Below are positions 36,196-47,814 of a stretch of 64,000 nt of DNA, one piece after another. The notes under the pieces were generated by a model that was not told where the DNA came from, did no database searches, and saw only the letters and a program-made list of their open reading frames with translations. Numbering within the stretch: the stretch's first letter is position 1; each line of letters begins with the position of its first letter. The position numbers and the translations under genes were made by a program. Source of the stretch: Earliella scabrosa (Eukaryota > Basidiomycota > Agaricomycetes > Polyporales > Polyporaceae); the NCBI GenBank assembly GCA_022605405.1, contig JABYQQ010000001.1, forward strand, positions 1,922,001 to 1,986,000, given 5' to 3'.

Positions 36196-38380
36196 TCAAG
36201 CCTCGCTAGTCCCAGCGTCCTCCTTCTCCTTCTCTCTCTGTTTCTTCTTCTCCACCTTCTCGCCCGACCCGCCAATCTCGCCAGTCTCTATCAAGTCCTG
36301 CCAGATACGGTCCGTCCAATCCACCACCTTCCCGACCTTCCCGAACGTCTCCGCCACCTCGCGCACAAGCACCTCGTCCTCGAAGCCCTTGATCGCCGGC
36401 GGCCTCCCGCGCTCCCTCTCCCACCCGACGAACACGCTCTTCGGGTTCTCCAGCCCCAGATGCAGCCGCGGCCGCTTCCCTGGCCGTTCCTTCCCCGTCT
36501 GCATATGCACGGGTGTCGAGCCCCGGCTGTCCGGGTCTGGTGGAGCGGGGGACGAGACGAGCCACGTCGCGAGGGCTTGGAGCAGACGCTTCTGCAGGAG
36601 GAGGAAGACCGGGTCGCGCGGCTGCAGGGTGCGGTCCACGGCGGCGCGGAGGCGCGCCTCTTCCTCTGGCCCGCATGCGTGTTCTCCGTCGGCGCAGGCG
36701 CGCCGGACCCGCACGACCTCGTCCGCGAGGTTGACGACCTTGGTGTCCTCTGCACCGGGCTCCTCGTCGACCGACGCCTTGAGAAGCGTCCAGACGCGCT
36801 GTGTGAAACTCGTAGGGCGGCTCTCGGTGGGGGTATCAGTGGGCGAGACTCGTGGCTGCGGTGGAAGGCGGACGAGTGACCGGAGGGACGCAGTGATGAC
36901 AAGGGCTTGCAGATAGTTCTGCACGGCGAGGAGAGCGGGACATGTCACAAAGAACGGAGGAGGAAGTGAGTTCGGCGGATGCGGGACCTCGTGTGATCGC
37001 TCGCCCTCGTCGCCGACGTCCGCGTGGGGTTCGGTTCCAGGAAGCCGGACAGTCGGGATAGGACAGTTCACAGCAGAGCCGGTTCCGAGAGCCTGCACGA
37101 GCCTGAGCGTCCAACGGCGGTGCGAAGGTTGCACCGATTCAATATGACGGAACATCGAGGGATCCAGCTCGCTGAGCCATGCCTTCCACGATGGCTCTAG
37201 GCGGCTGGGAGGCCACAGACGTAGAATCAGCGCCTTCTCTCGGAGCATCGCCTGTTGTGTGATCATGACCTTGAGATCCTTCTCGTCCATAGACCCGAGC
37301 ACGAATTGTGATAGGTCCTCCTTCATGACCTCCGTGAGCTCGAGGATGGCACGAGCCGTGTCAGTGACCAATGTCGCGAGATCTTCGGTGGATGATAGTT
37401 GGTTGGGCTCGTCAACAGCTTGAATGAGGCGGTCTATATGCGAGTCTCTAGCAGGAGAACATCGTTCCCGGAGTGCAACGAGGATCTCCCGCAAGTGCAT
37501 GACTGCAGAGCGCAGAGGAGCTGAAGTGGGCGACAATGGCAGTGCAAGGGTCACCAGGATGGGGTGGCTCCGGGGAAGAAGGGGCTTGATAGCGGCGAGA
37601 ATGTCCTCATAGAGCTGTTTCAAGCGAGGGAGCTGTGTGGATGGGGATGGATTGGACAGCGTTTCTAAAGCCTGATTGAGGTGCATATATACCCGTTGTG
37701 AGTGTCACACGAGCATCCAAGTAGTAAGGCACACGCACCTCGTTCCAGAATGCTCGATGCACCATGTCCTTCACGCGATCTTCCAACTTGGGAAGCTCAC
37801 CCTCCGTTGATTGCGTAGCCGTTCGAGGCCCAGACATCATGGACAGCAGCGATTTCCCTGGAGGAAGGACTCGTTCGGGATCAGTAGCAAGCAGGTGCAG
37901 AAAGAACGTGTGGTTGAGAGTCTGGAAAAGTTCAATTGGGAGCACGGTTGGCGTGAGGGTGGATACAGGGAGGAGTGGTGTCGAGAGGGACGGTGGTTGT
38001 ACGATTGATATGTCCCGTTTGCTCTGAGATGATCTGTCCGGGTCCTCCAGTGGGACCTTAGAGGCTCGACTCGAAGGTCTGGACGTCGTATGCGATACTC
38101 CATCAGTGCTTTCGGTGTCGTGACCGTCGACGCGTGATAGTCCGAGTCTTCGCTTCAGCTGGCGCAACGAATCCTCGTCCTCCTCCGATGGCTCCCACAG
38201 ACCTTGCGTTGCCAGAATGCCCAAGTCCTTCTGTAACTGATCATACTTCGCCTGGACATCTGGAGGATCGAATCGGGCTCCGTTTAGTAGATGGTGAAAT
38301 TCTGATAGGATTCGTCGTAGAACGGGATTTGAGGGATGAGCTCGAGCTTGTCCTTGCAATTTGCGAACCAGATGGTCCAT
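36196..38380 (-). CDS. TCP11-family protein (SOK1-like)
   Basis: Two exons (37739-38380 and 36196-37671) give 705 residues. The N-terminus is polar and Ser/Pro-rich. The TCP11 domain begins around LEDRVKDMVHRAFWNE at the exon junction and runs through long helices (VMHLREILVALRERC, VMKEDLSQFVLGSMDEKDL). The C-terminus is basic and Glu-rich, ending KKKQREKEKEDAGTSEA. Yeast Sok1 and metazoan TCP11 are linked to cAMP/PKA-related signalling, but the biochemical role is unclear; that link is family knowledge, not something visible here. Confidence 0.82.
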
Positions 38381-38832
38381 GCTGGTGGCTGCTAGTGGTC
38401 TGAGGCGTGACCAAAGACACCCAGGGAGATGTGCCAGGCAGAACTGGAGCGGTAAAGGTAGAGGGCGTGGCTGACGGTAAAAGACAAGATGCTGAGCAAG
38501 AGCTCAGGACGATGCAGTAACGAAGTATGACGACAGCGGTAGTTCAACCGAGATTGCCGTTCTGAGATCAACACCGGACCGGACTCGGCCGAGTCACAGT
38601 GTGACCCGGTCCTTGGGGCCCGGCCAGGCCGTCCAAAGCCTCCGCCGGTTCAAAGTGACCTCCGTGCTTTCTCTGGCTACTTACCCTTCGTATGCAACCC
38701 CGTCATTTCTCGCGACTTGGATCAGCAGAAGTTGCAATTGAACCGCTTGACGAGATCACAAGCATTGTAACCAAATTTTGATTGTATGACATCGAGTCAT
38801 TACTACCACTGTCCACGCATAGCGACGACCTC
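38381..38832. other. Intergenic
   Basis: Promoter side of the TCP11 gene and 3' flank of the esterase (both on the minus strand). A CCGG/CGG-rich patch lies near 38575-38650. No gene seen. Confidence 0.4.
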
Positions 38833-40174
38833 TCACGCGATACCCAGGAATTGCAGGTACTGTTGTTCGAACAGCGGCACGGTGTGACCAACACCCTGGG
38901 CAAGAATTGCCTGGAAGTTGGGGCCGAACGTCGCGTTCGAGTACCCGCTTGGGAGGAACGGCTCAGACACGTTCGAGATGGGAGTGCTGGAATAGCCAAA
39001 CACCGTCGTCCACTGCTTGACCGTCTCGAAGAAGTTCTGGGGGAACAGGGTGGTGTCACTGCAAAGCCATGCACCGTCAGAATGGTGGACTCTGGTGTAT
39101 CGCTGAAGAAGGTACGTACGCAGTTCCGTGCCAGACCTGCATCTTCGGGCGCGCCCCAGTGTAGCCAGGGAACGCGTTGAATACGCGCTGAGCCCACTGC
39201 TCTCCGGTCAAGACGAGCTGCCCCTGCGAGCACTGCGAGTTCCAGCTGTCCTGGGGCTGGTTCGGGAGAGCGAAGCAGCCGAAGGGAACACCAGAGTCGA
39301 CGATACCGGCCTTGAAGATATCGGGGTATGCGCCTGCGAGGACGTTGGTCATCATCGCACCGGAGGACGTTCCGACGACGAAGACGCGGTCAGCGTCGAC
39401 GCCCCAGTTGGCGATCGCGTAGCGGACCGCGGAGACGATGCCGAGTGAGTCGCTGCCACCGTTGTGCGTGAGAGTCGCGTTGGAGGAGACATCCCAGCAG
39501 GTGCCGGAGTGGGGCTGCATGCGCATCTTGTGAGTATGCATTGATTTCACCTCAACTCCAACCGTACTCACGGAAGAGGGGTAGATCAGGACGTAGCCGT
39601 ATTGCTCAGACAGCTGAGCGAACCTCGAGCCCGTGAAGTATGCTTGCGCGGTGCCAGAGCAGTCTGAATATGTCTGTGAGTTGGCCACTGCTTCGTACTT
39701 CCATGGTCGACCGTTACGTACAGTGAACGGCGACAATCAATGGCGGCTTGGCCTGGACGCGTGCCGGTTTGTATGCGTAAACCGCAACGTTGTTCGGGTT
39801 CGTGCCGAAGTTAGAGATCTGGTGCAGCGTCGAAGCAGGGATGGTGCTCAAGCCCGGTGGCGCGCTCCCGGTCGGCGTGGTGGGCGTCGGTGCGCTCGGA
39901 GCGGACACCGTCGAGGACGGCGGTGGTGCGGGCGCAGCACCAGGCTGGCACTGGGAGTAGTAGTCGTTGAGCTTGACGCAGGCGGTGCCAGAAACTGGTG
40001 AGTGCACCCGTCCGTCAGCCTGCAATGGCGCGTTGACCTGTCTTGCAACATGCACGTACCGCAGGTGGTCGGGCCCACGAAGCCGATACCACCGCACTGT
40101 CCCCACACTTGGGCCTGCGCGGCAGCGAACGGCAGGAGCGCGACGAAGCTCAGCGCAACCTTGAGGGAGAACAT
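38833..40174 (-). CDS. CBM1-tagged CE1-like esterase (feruloyl/acetylxylan esterase)
   Basis: Secreted hemicellulose-side-chain esterase. Five exons (40060-40174, 39722-39994, 39572-39663, 39120-39526, 38833-39058) sum to 1113 nt (370 residues). A signal peptide (ALSFVALLPFAAAQA) leads into a cellulose-binding CBM1: WGQCGGIGFVGPTTC, then VSGTACVKLNDYYSQC across the first intron. A Pro/Ser/Thr linker follows. The alpha/beta-hydrolase domain has IVAVHYCSGTAQAYF, GTCWDVSS, nucleophile GTSSGAMM (Ser) and a C-terminal His in GVGHTVPLFEQQY. Feruloyl and acetylxylan esterases of this type cannot be separated by eye. A CATATACC element about 50 nt upstream may be the TATA box. Confidence 0.92.
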
Positions 40175-41216
40175 ATCTGAAACCTGAGGAAGGCGACGAA
40201 CATGCCCCTCGCCTCGCTGCGCTCATATACCGTCGCATCCCGGCCCTGCGCTCATGCGTCGTCCACCGTCCCGCTGCTCCTGCGGCGTCATCACGGCTCA
40301 CATGGAGGGCCATTTGGCCGCGAAAGGCCCGTTATTGCCAGCTGTCCGTACGTCCCGTGAATCACGACCTTGACGACGGACACTCAGTCGATTCCGCCAG
40401 TTCCGTCACTTGTGCTATTCTTGTGCACTCTGCACCCGCGCTGTCGGACCACAGTGTGGACACTGCAGCTCGTCGGGCACGTGCCACATGAAGAAGCTCG
40501 TCCCGGGAGATCGTCGCTCGGTGCGAGACAGGTTGTTTTACCCGACGCTTGTCCGAGCTATTGGGAGGCGTCGAAAATGGAGATGCCTCACTTTCTCTGC
40601 GTGCTTCTGCGAGACCGTTGTTGAATTAACTTTCGTTTGCCAGCGGACGCGATGCTTGAGGTCGGACTGTGAATCCGATTATAGGATCCGCGACCCAGAC
40701 GATGTCAGGCGACTGTCATGGGTTCCTTGGAGAAGCAGAGTATACAGCGCCTGACTGCATCGCTGCAAACATGGAGCCACGCCACGATGTAGCATGAAGC
40801 ACCGGTGATGCCACCTTCGAGTGGTGGCCCGGACAGACCCGCCAGCAACAGGGAGCATGGAGCTATTCAAATTGGATGATCATGTCTCATACGTCGATCG
40901 CGAGGACCGGAACATACGCGAGAATCACGCCTGCGGAAAACATACGGAAGGCGACAATGCGTACAAGACAGCACAGACAATCGCAGCCACGGAAGTAGGG
41001 CAATAACAATGAACCACAGGTGCGCAACGGCCCGGGGGACGAGACGTGGGAACCCATCCAATCGCACATTCACATCAGACTTCGTGGCCCCGGCTCCCAT
41101 GGGCGGACCTGCGCCAACGCGCAACAACAGAAGGGATCCGCCAACCTGCTCTTCGCGGCCGACTCCTCGCGCCCCGCTGTCGTTCCTGGGCCATGGGAGT
41201 TCGGGGCGGTCGCCAG
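40175..41216. other. Intergenic
   Basis: Upstream of the esterase and downstream of the velvet gene, both on the minus strand. Long open frames at 41010-41440 are antisense shadows of the velvet last exon. Nothing else is supported. Confidence 0.45.
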
Positions 41217-42777
41217 TTATTTGGGGCTGTGCTGGCCCCAGTCCACGGCTGGGAAGCCGCCCCGGGCGGATGTGCTCTCGGGCGCACCCACGGACGGCGT
41301 CTCCGAGATCTGGCTAAGGGGACTCGCCGTGGCGTCCTCCTTCTCCTGCTCTTCAGGCTGGTGCGCTGTCTTGCGTTTCTTCCGGCCCTTGCCCTTGCGA
41401 TCGCTCTCGTCTGAGCGCACGTTGACCAAGGCTCCGTAGAGGGCAAGGCGCTGCCGGTGATAGAGCCGAAGAACTATGTCAATACTGTGGGCGAATGGAT
41501 GGAGACGGATATCCACACACCTTGGTTAGTTCTGTTGAAGGTGACAGACCGGGGAAGCTCTTGGTGGACCACACCCTGAACACCCCGCCGAAGCAGCTCG
41601 CGATGATCGGAATCCGCTCAGTCCCGCTGCCTTTGTCTTTGGTCTTCGAGAAGATGTCGAAGATGCGGTAGGCGAGGGCATATGTCCCCTCCTCCTGTAC
41701 AGCCAGGTCCTGTGTGGTGTGCCGGTCAGTCAGCACTTTGTGCGATCAAGTGGAAGTTAGAGGAGGTCGACGAACGTTGAACACGAACAGAAGGGTCGGT
41801 CTCTGATTGTGCTCGATCGTTACTGGAGATATGGTTCGAGCTCCAGCCAATATGTCTGTAGAGTTTGAGGACTCCGTGATGGGGATGCTCTCATAGTATG
41901 CAATCACGTCGTTAGCTCTGGTGGACGTGTTGGTTGCATGAGTGGTGCCCTGTGATGAAGTTAGAGAATGAGCGACCTGTAGACAAATAAAGACAGATAG
42001 TGCGAGGTACCTCGTCACGGTGCTGTGTTAAGGCAGGTGGTTTTGGACGAAGGGGAGGACTGTTCCGTACAGTCAGCGAGCCAGACTGCACACAGGATCT
42101 GAAGAGCTGCCCACGCACCTCGTATAAACAGCTGACACAGCGAGCTGAGAGCTTGGTCCTGCTCGCGGTGACGAAAGCGTCAAAGCCGAAAGATCGGTCA
42201 TCGCCCTCGACTCTGCAGGGCTCGCGTCACTGTCGACATCCGTCTCCGCTCCAACAGGGTACAGGTCGGCTTGACATAGGAGACCCAAGGCCATGGTGGC
42301 CCTTCACGACCGTGGTCAATACGACGCCGTGCATGGAGTCCCCATTCGAGTCGAGGTTACTGACTCGATCTCCAATATCTCTTCCTCCTTCTGCTTCGAG
42401 GTCCCCCATCCAAGGACTTCAAAAAATTGGACTTGGACGACCGGGGGCGGGTCGAGGGGCCGCTTGTCCTTTCGCGCGAACCTGAACAACGAGGATGATG
42501 TAAGGCGCGAAGGAAGGGGGAAAATGGCCTTGGCATTCAAGTTCGTATGAAGTAAAACGCACTTCCTGCCGGCATCTGCCTTCTGCAGTTCCATGGCGTA
42601 AATGCGGACGACTCTTCCAGCAAACGGGCCTTGTGTGAATGCGATGGGAACTGTAGAATGGGGGCTGGGATTGACAAGTCTGGGGACCTAGGTGTGGATT
42701 CCGAGTGAACAACGACGAATGAACAGTTCTAGACAGAGCATTCAACGACGAACTGTGTATGTGGTTTTGCCAGACAT
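41217..42777 (-). CDS. Velvet-domain transcription factor
   Basis: Nuclear regulator of development and secondary metabolism with the NF-kB-like velvet DNA-binding/dimerisation fold. The start at 42777 opens a short exon, MSGKTTYTVR (42747-42777). Then come PIAFTQGPFAGRVVRIYAME (42563-42650) and FARKDKRPLDPPPVVQVQFF (from 42481), the N-terminal half of the domain. A poorly conserved Ser-rich insert follows (SNLDSNGDSMHGVVLTTV, SALTLSSPRAGPSS). The C-terminal half is typical: LLFVFNDLAVQEEGTYALAY, RIFDIFSK, ASCFGGVFRVWSTKSFPGLS. The last exon ends with a basic KGKGRKKRKT patch, a likely nuclear signal, and stops at 41217. Insert splice sites are approximate. Which VeA/VelB/VelC/VosA class it belongs to is not clear. 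Confidence 0.85.
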
Positions 42778-43446
42778 TGATGCAACAATATCAAGAAGCT
42801 GGTTGATGCGAAGGAAGATAGGACTAGTGGCTACGGCTAGTGAGGGTGGAGGGTAAGGAGCAGGGGCAACTGCCGTCCGAAATTTCCCGGTTTTATACGT
42901 ACGGCCTGGTATCGTCTGTAAGTACGTTGAAATACGAAAGAAGCCCAAACTAAACGAGAGCAATGCTCCAGGTACTCGGCCTTTGTATGCAGACGCCGCT
43001 AGGGTGAAGGTTAACTTACTTGGAATGGTTCGAGGGTAAAGAAGGATCCGTCAGCCAATCGACGTGGGAGCTACCCCAACACGCGGTTTGCGCTAGTTTC
43101 CCTAGCCACGCCGAGGCCTCGGGTCTACCTCTTGAGGCGAAACAGACGATCTTTGGTTAAAACGGTGTAGGCTCGCTTGTGAGATCATACTCGGCCACTG
43201 TGGACTCATGAATCAGATACGTGACATGATGCACCAATAGTCGAGATGACGAGTTCTCGCCCAGCCACAGACGATGAGCGCTGAGCCTCGGAACAGAAGG
43301 TTTGACAACACACAGCGACCCATTGAACCTTCCAAATGGAGGCCCTGAGTCAGAAACATAGTTTGGCTGCACTCTATCTTCGTTCTGCAATTAGCCAGAC
43401 AGTGTCTACCTACGACCTCCTATCAAACACAATCCAGAGTCCGGAG
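42778..43446. other. Intergenic
   Basis: Promoter side of the velvet gene and 3' flank of the NIPA gene. No supported gene or repeat. Confidence 0.4.
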
Positions 43447-45724
43447 TCAATCTGCTCGAGCTGATGCACCCCGGGCACCCTCCCATGCGCCAAATGCCTC
43501 ATCATCCACGTACGCCGCATCCGCGCGCGGGAGCGTCGTATCGGAAGAGGCGGACGCTCGGCTCCTCCTTTCTTCTTCTTCGTGATCAGCAAGCATGCTC
43601 GCCTCTTCCCCATCGCCTCGTGTGCGTGCCCTCGGGCTCCGGCTGCGTGCAAGATTCGCTTGACTCGTGTTCGCGCCGAGCTTCAGGGACATGGCAGACG
43701 TCTTGCGTTGGATTCGTGGTGAGCGCGGAGACCGTGGCGACCGCGCGCCGTCGTCGGCCTCGTCGTCGCTGGCCTCGCCCAGCTGCCACATCGCCGCATC
43801 GTCTCGATCGCCGTCCTCGACCTCGTGGAGCGCTTCCTCTTCGTCACGACCGGTGCCGACAAAGTCGCCTTTCGTGGCGCTCCGCGTGCTGACAGTGGGA
43901 CGCCGGACAATGGAGCGGATGCTTTCTCCTCGGGCTTCTTGTACGTGAGGAGGACGACCCCCGAGACCAGGACGATCATAGAGCAGAAGATCAGGAAAAG
44001 CGTCCAGGACTGGTATGCATCCACCTCGTCATTAAAGATCTGCTCTGAGGTCAGTCACCAGGTCAATGAAGATAGTAGATATGCGGCTGACCAATGAGTC
44101 GAGGAACCTTCACCAGGAACGTTAACCTAAGATGACGTAGCATGTGTAGCCTGGAGCACTCACCCTAAGCCGGTGTAGACTCCGTAGAATACAGGCACGA
44201 CGAGCGTCGAATCGTAAACGGCTAGACCTTTGTTTAAGCAGATGATCTGACACACTGCAGTTGCCGCGAGGAAGATGAACGTGAAGATGACCGAAGCATG
44301 TCCGAACTGGTTGCCAGTGTTCTCATGGGAGACGGCACCGGAAATAAGCTTGACGCTGATGGAAATGTACGATCAGTTGGAGTTCATACGAGGGCGGTAG
44401 AGGGCACTAACGCAGCTTTGGCGAACACCAAACATGCACCAGCAAGGCCTCCGCCACAGCATGCCCAGCCGATTCCGAGTGTCCATGCGATGCGCTTGTC
44501 GTCGTGCGGCGCGGTCCACACCTCGAGCTTCTCCCTTGTCCACATCATGGAGTTGTCCCAAAACGCTGCAACCTTCCCTGCAAACGTTGTCGGCGGCACG
44601 AGCCCACCCGCACGAGCACGCATACCAGCGAATGGTGCAGCATTGAGGTCAGAACGAGCCGTCAGGACCTGATCGAGCTGGTAGGTGAAGAGATAAAGAA
44701 ACAGGAGGGCGAAAGACATGAAGAAGAAGTAGGCAAGCCAGTTCCCGCGCGTCCAGAGGGCCGTGAGATGTCTGGCGTCCGTCTCCGTAGCAAGTCCGCT
44801 GTTGATGGAGCCGAAAGCGACGATGCCGATTACACCGACGATTACTATTATCGTTCCCTGTGGGATAGGTTGTGAAGGGCGTTGGTCGACGAAGGGAGAG
44901 GTAAATACATACATAGATGTCATGCTTCGTGACGGGGGTATTCACGAGGAATTTTGCGAAAAGGAAGTTGAAGATTAGTGATGTGGATCCTAGGGGCGCA
45001 ACGTATTCTTGATGCGAGATGAGCCATGCTTTCGGACTTATCGCATTCGAGCATACCTGCGCGCATGTATTCAAGAGCAAGCGTGCTTCCAATTAATTGG
45101 GATAGTCTGTAGAACTGTCAGCACGAAATCCATGCAGTGCACATACTCGGCTCCACCATGTGCCCCAAGGGGGCCATTACAGCGACTACCGGATCTATAG
45201 GCAGCCCGCAGGCGGGTCTACGTTGACCATGAGCCCATGTCACCCTTTGAGATATCAGCGAGGAACGCTGCGACCAGGAACACAGGGATAGGTGGAGACA
45301 GCGATATTGCTTTGAAACGGCCCACTGCATGCCGGCGACACTCTACGCATGGCTGAAGAGAGAATGAGGGTACGCACATGTACAAAATCATTCCAAGCAG
45401 CCATAATGGTCGTAACCAATCTCGTCGACGAGCAGACTTGGGGATCGCGCTCGTCCGCACCTAACACCAATGTCAGCCGCTCACGTCAGCCGCTCCGCGA
45501 CGCAAGCGCGAACAGGGACATACGTGGTCGAGCTTCGTGAGATTAAGCCCAGCAGCATTGAGAATCGAAGCGAGGGTGATGATAGCGAGGCCAATTATGA
45601 ACGCTACCACGGGGCTCGCATGGTGGGCAGGGACGGGGTCATTCGGTGGTATTTCGGGCAGCGCCGAGGATGAGGCAAGGGCGGACGTCGCGGTCGCGGT
45701 CAGTGCAGAGGTCGAGGAGTCCAT
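43447..45724 (-). CDS. NIPA-type (DUF803) magnesium transporter
   Basis: Multi-pass membrane protein of the NIPA/DMT group, reported Mg2+ carriers in animals. Nine exons join in frame to 540 residues: 45524-45724, 45378-45460, 45057-45106, 44913-45007, 44412-44857, 44164-44355, 44092-44107, 43945-44042, 43447-43888. Landmarks: VVAFIIGLAIITLASILNAA, LSQLIGSTLALEYMRA, EYVAPLGSTSLIFNFLFAKF, GTIIVIVGVIGIVAFGS, VIFTFIFLAATAVCQIICLN, GFLDSLQIFNDEVDAYQSW and MIVLVSGVVLLT. The cytosolic tail is acidic and Ser-rich (DDAAMWQLGEASDDEADD). The 56-nt intron 43889-43944 is needed to reach this tail; reading through gives another tail stopping at 43683. Exon 7 is 16 nt. Intron 2 (45107-45377) is unusually long. 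Confidence 0.85.
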
Positions 45725-45999
45725 GCACGGTCATAAGATGTTCCGCAGGCTGGGCGGCGAGCACGACGACGTCGAGGTCGGTGGAAGAGACGGTGAGGAC
45801 GACGCCGTCGCCGCTGCACCGCTCGACGTCTGTGGCACGGAGTTTGCCGGTGCGCAGTTGACGCCGACGGTCACGAGCGCTTGTCCTGAGCGGTGCGCGT
45901 GCGCCAGTGAGCCTCGCTGCAGCTTCGCCTTCCTATTGACGTTGTCCTCGAGTGTGTTGTTCTCTACATCCGTCCTACTCTCGCTTTGACTTTGCCAAC

Positions 46000-47655
46000 A
46001 TGGATCCCGAGGACGACTACGACGAACTCTACGATGAAGACGAGGCCGTTGTGGATCCCGATGACTTCAATCTCGGACCATGCCTTGCTGCCCCAATCGC
46101 GAAACTCTATACCACGAAACAACTGCACAGTATGTGGACACAGCAGCGCGTGTCACGCGTCGAGGGCAAGGGACGAGGGAGATTCTGACGGCTCTGGCGC
46201 GGCAGCTTTGATTCACGAGGGAGTGATAGACCTGAATCCACCATATCAGCGAGGTACGTCCCGCCACTCTTGCCTTGCACAGCGTCCCTCACGTGTTGTA
46301 AGAGGTTGTTTGGCCTGAAACGAAACAAATGAAGCTGCTGGACTCGATATGGCGCAACTACTACGTACCCCCTGTCGTATTCGCGGTCTACAAGGACGAG
46401 GAGGGTGAGGAGGTTCGGTGTTGCGTCGATGGCAAGCAACGCCTGACCTCCATCCAGAAGTTCTTTGACGGACAGGTAAGCATTTGACCGAAGAAAAGCT
46501 CCAGAGTCACTACTCTGCTGTGCAACAACCAACACGTCCTGAACAGATACCTTGTGAGCTGTCTGTCGATATTCAAGTACGACATCCCTGACAGTCCGCA
46601 GACAAACATTGGCAAACGGGCAAGAGCTGGTGGTATACAACCTCAAATGCCCAGAAGAAGGTCCGCGCGGAGGTGCCGAAGAGATGGAAGGCGGACTTCT
46701 CAAGTAAAACAATCACTTGCAGTACGTCTCTCAGCTGATCTGTCGTGCCACTGATTCTCACCAAGCCACCGCAGTCGAGTATCGTCAACTCGCACCAATC
46801 TTGGAACGCGACATCTTCCAGAGGGTACAATTAGGAGTGGCGCTATCAGCAGCTGGTACGTTCCCCCCACACGACGGGCATTTGACCCCATAGGTCCGAA
46901 TTGCCTGTCGCCTTTTCTCCCGCTTGTTCCCGCCGCTCACAATGCATCTCGTATAGAGAAGCTGCAGGCAATTCCTTCCAAACGTACAGAATGGATCCTC
47001 GACTTGCAAACACGATTCATCCTGCACGAAGACAGCTTGACGGAGAAGATCAACGTCGCAGTCAAGCGCGGGCAAGACTTCCAGCTCATCGCCGGGCTTG
47101 TGTACTGCTGTGACGGATATCCCACACCGGTTCAGCCCAGCTCCAAGAACCTCGAAAACTGGCTCAACGTCGACGAGTCGCCTTCGACTCAGTTCAAGGA
47201 GACCATACGCGACGTGCTCACCGCATTCTGGCACATCGCGAATCGCCACGAACTGAATTACGCGTTCAGGAACGTCCAGAAACGTGTCGCACCCGCCGAG
47301 TTCATCTTCACAGGTGCGTGCGCGGAGTTCGCGGCTCGCGTGTGACGGCTAACGAACTGGTGTGGCTATCGCTGCAGGGGTCATACTCTTCGTGCTACGC
47401 GACACCTCGTACGAGGAACGAGCGCAGGCGATCTATGATATGCGCACGCACATCAGGGATAAGTACCAGGATATCCGGAACCGCAACGACATCATCAGGG
47501 ACCTGTGGGACTTCGTCATGCGTCTGGAGGAGAACCTGGAAGATGCGGCGCCAGCAAAGCCGAAGAAGGGGAAGAAGGCGCGACGGGTGAAGGATGAGGA
47601 TGCGGTGGAGGACGAGAAGGACTACCGTCCGGCGAAGAAGCACAAGGGCAAGTGA
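46000..47655 (+). CDS. DUF262 (GmrSD/ParB-like fold) protein
   Basis: Eight exons (46000-46129, 46206-46253, 46303-46475, 46547-46553, 46602-46721, 46775-46855, 46957-47313, 47378-47655) give 397 residues. DUF262 is best known from bacterial GmrSD-type modification-dependent restriction and other phage-defence proteins, where a DGQQR-like motif marks an NTPase/ParB-type site. Here the motif is CVDGKQRLTSIQKFFDGQ. A substrate-entry segment GVIDLNPPYQREVVWPETKQ precedes it and ALSAAEKLQAIPS follows. The N-terminus is very acidic (MDPEDDYDELYDEDE). The C-terminus is Lys-rich (KPKKGKKARR...KKHKGK), suggesting a nuclear protein. Exon 4 is only 7 nt. No HNH/DUF1524 nuclease half is visible. Function in fungi unknown. 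Confidence 0.85.
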
Positions 47656-47814
47656 GCTCCTGTAATGTGTGTATTCTACATACCGGCCATATTGGGATGG
47701 TTGTACGAGTATATTGAGGGAGTCCTGGTGATATGTGTGAATGCATACAGTGCGTCTTTTGTGTAAGAACTCCAGTCGCGATGCATCACCTAACCAATAA
47801 CCTTGCGGTGTCAC

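Noticed and set aside
35459..36879. Plus-strand open frames over the hydrolase and TCP11 genes
   Set aside because: Shadows caused by GC-rich third positions; they cross clear minus-strand domains.
43883..43950. Frameshift in the NIPA C-terminal tail
   Set aside because: A normal 56-nt intron (43889-43944) moves the frame into the acidic tail and makes the exon sum divisible by three.
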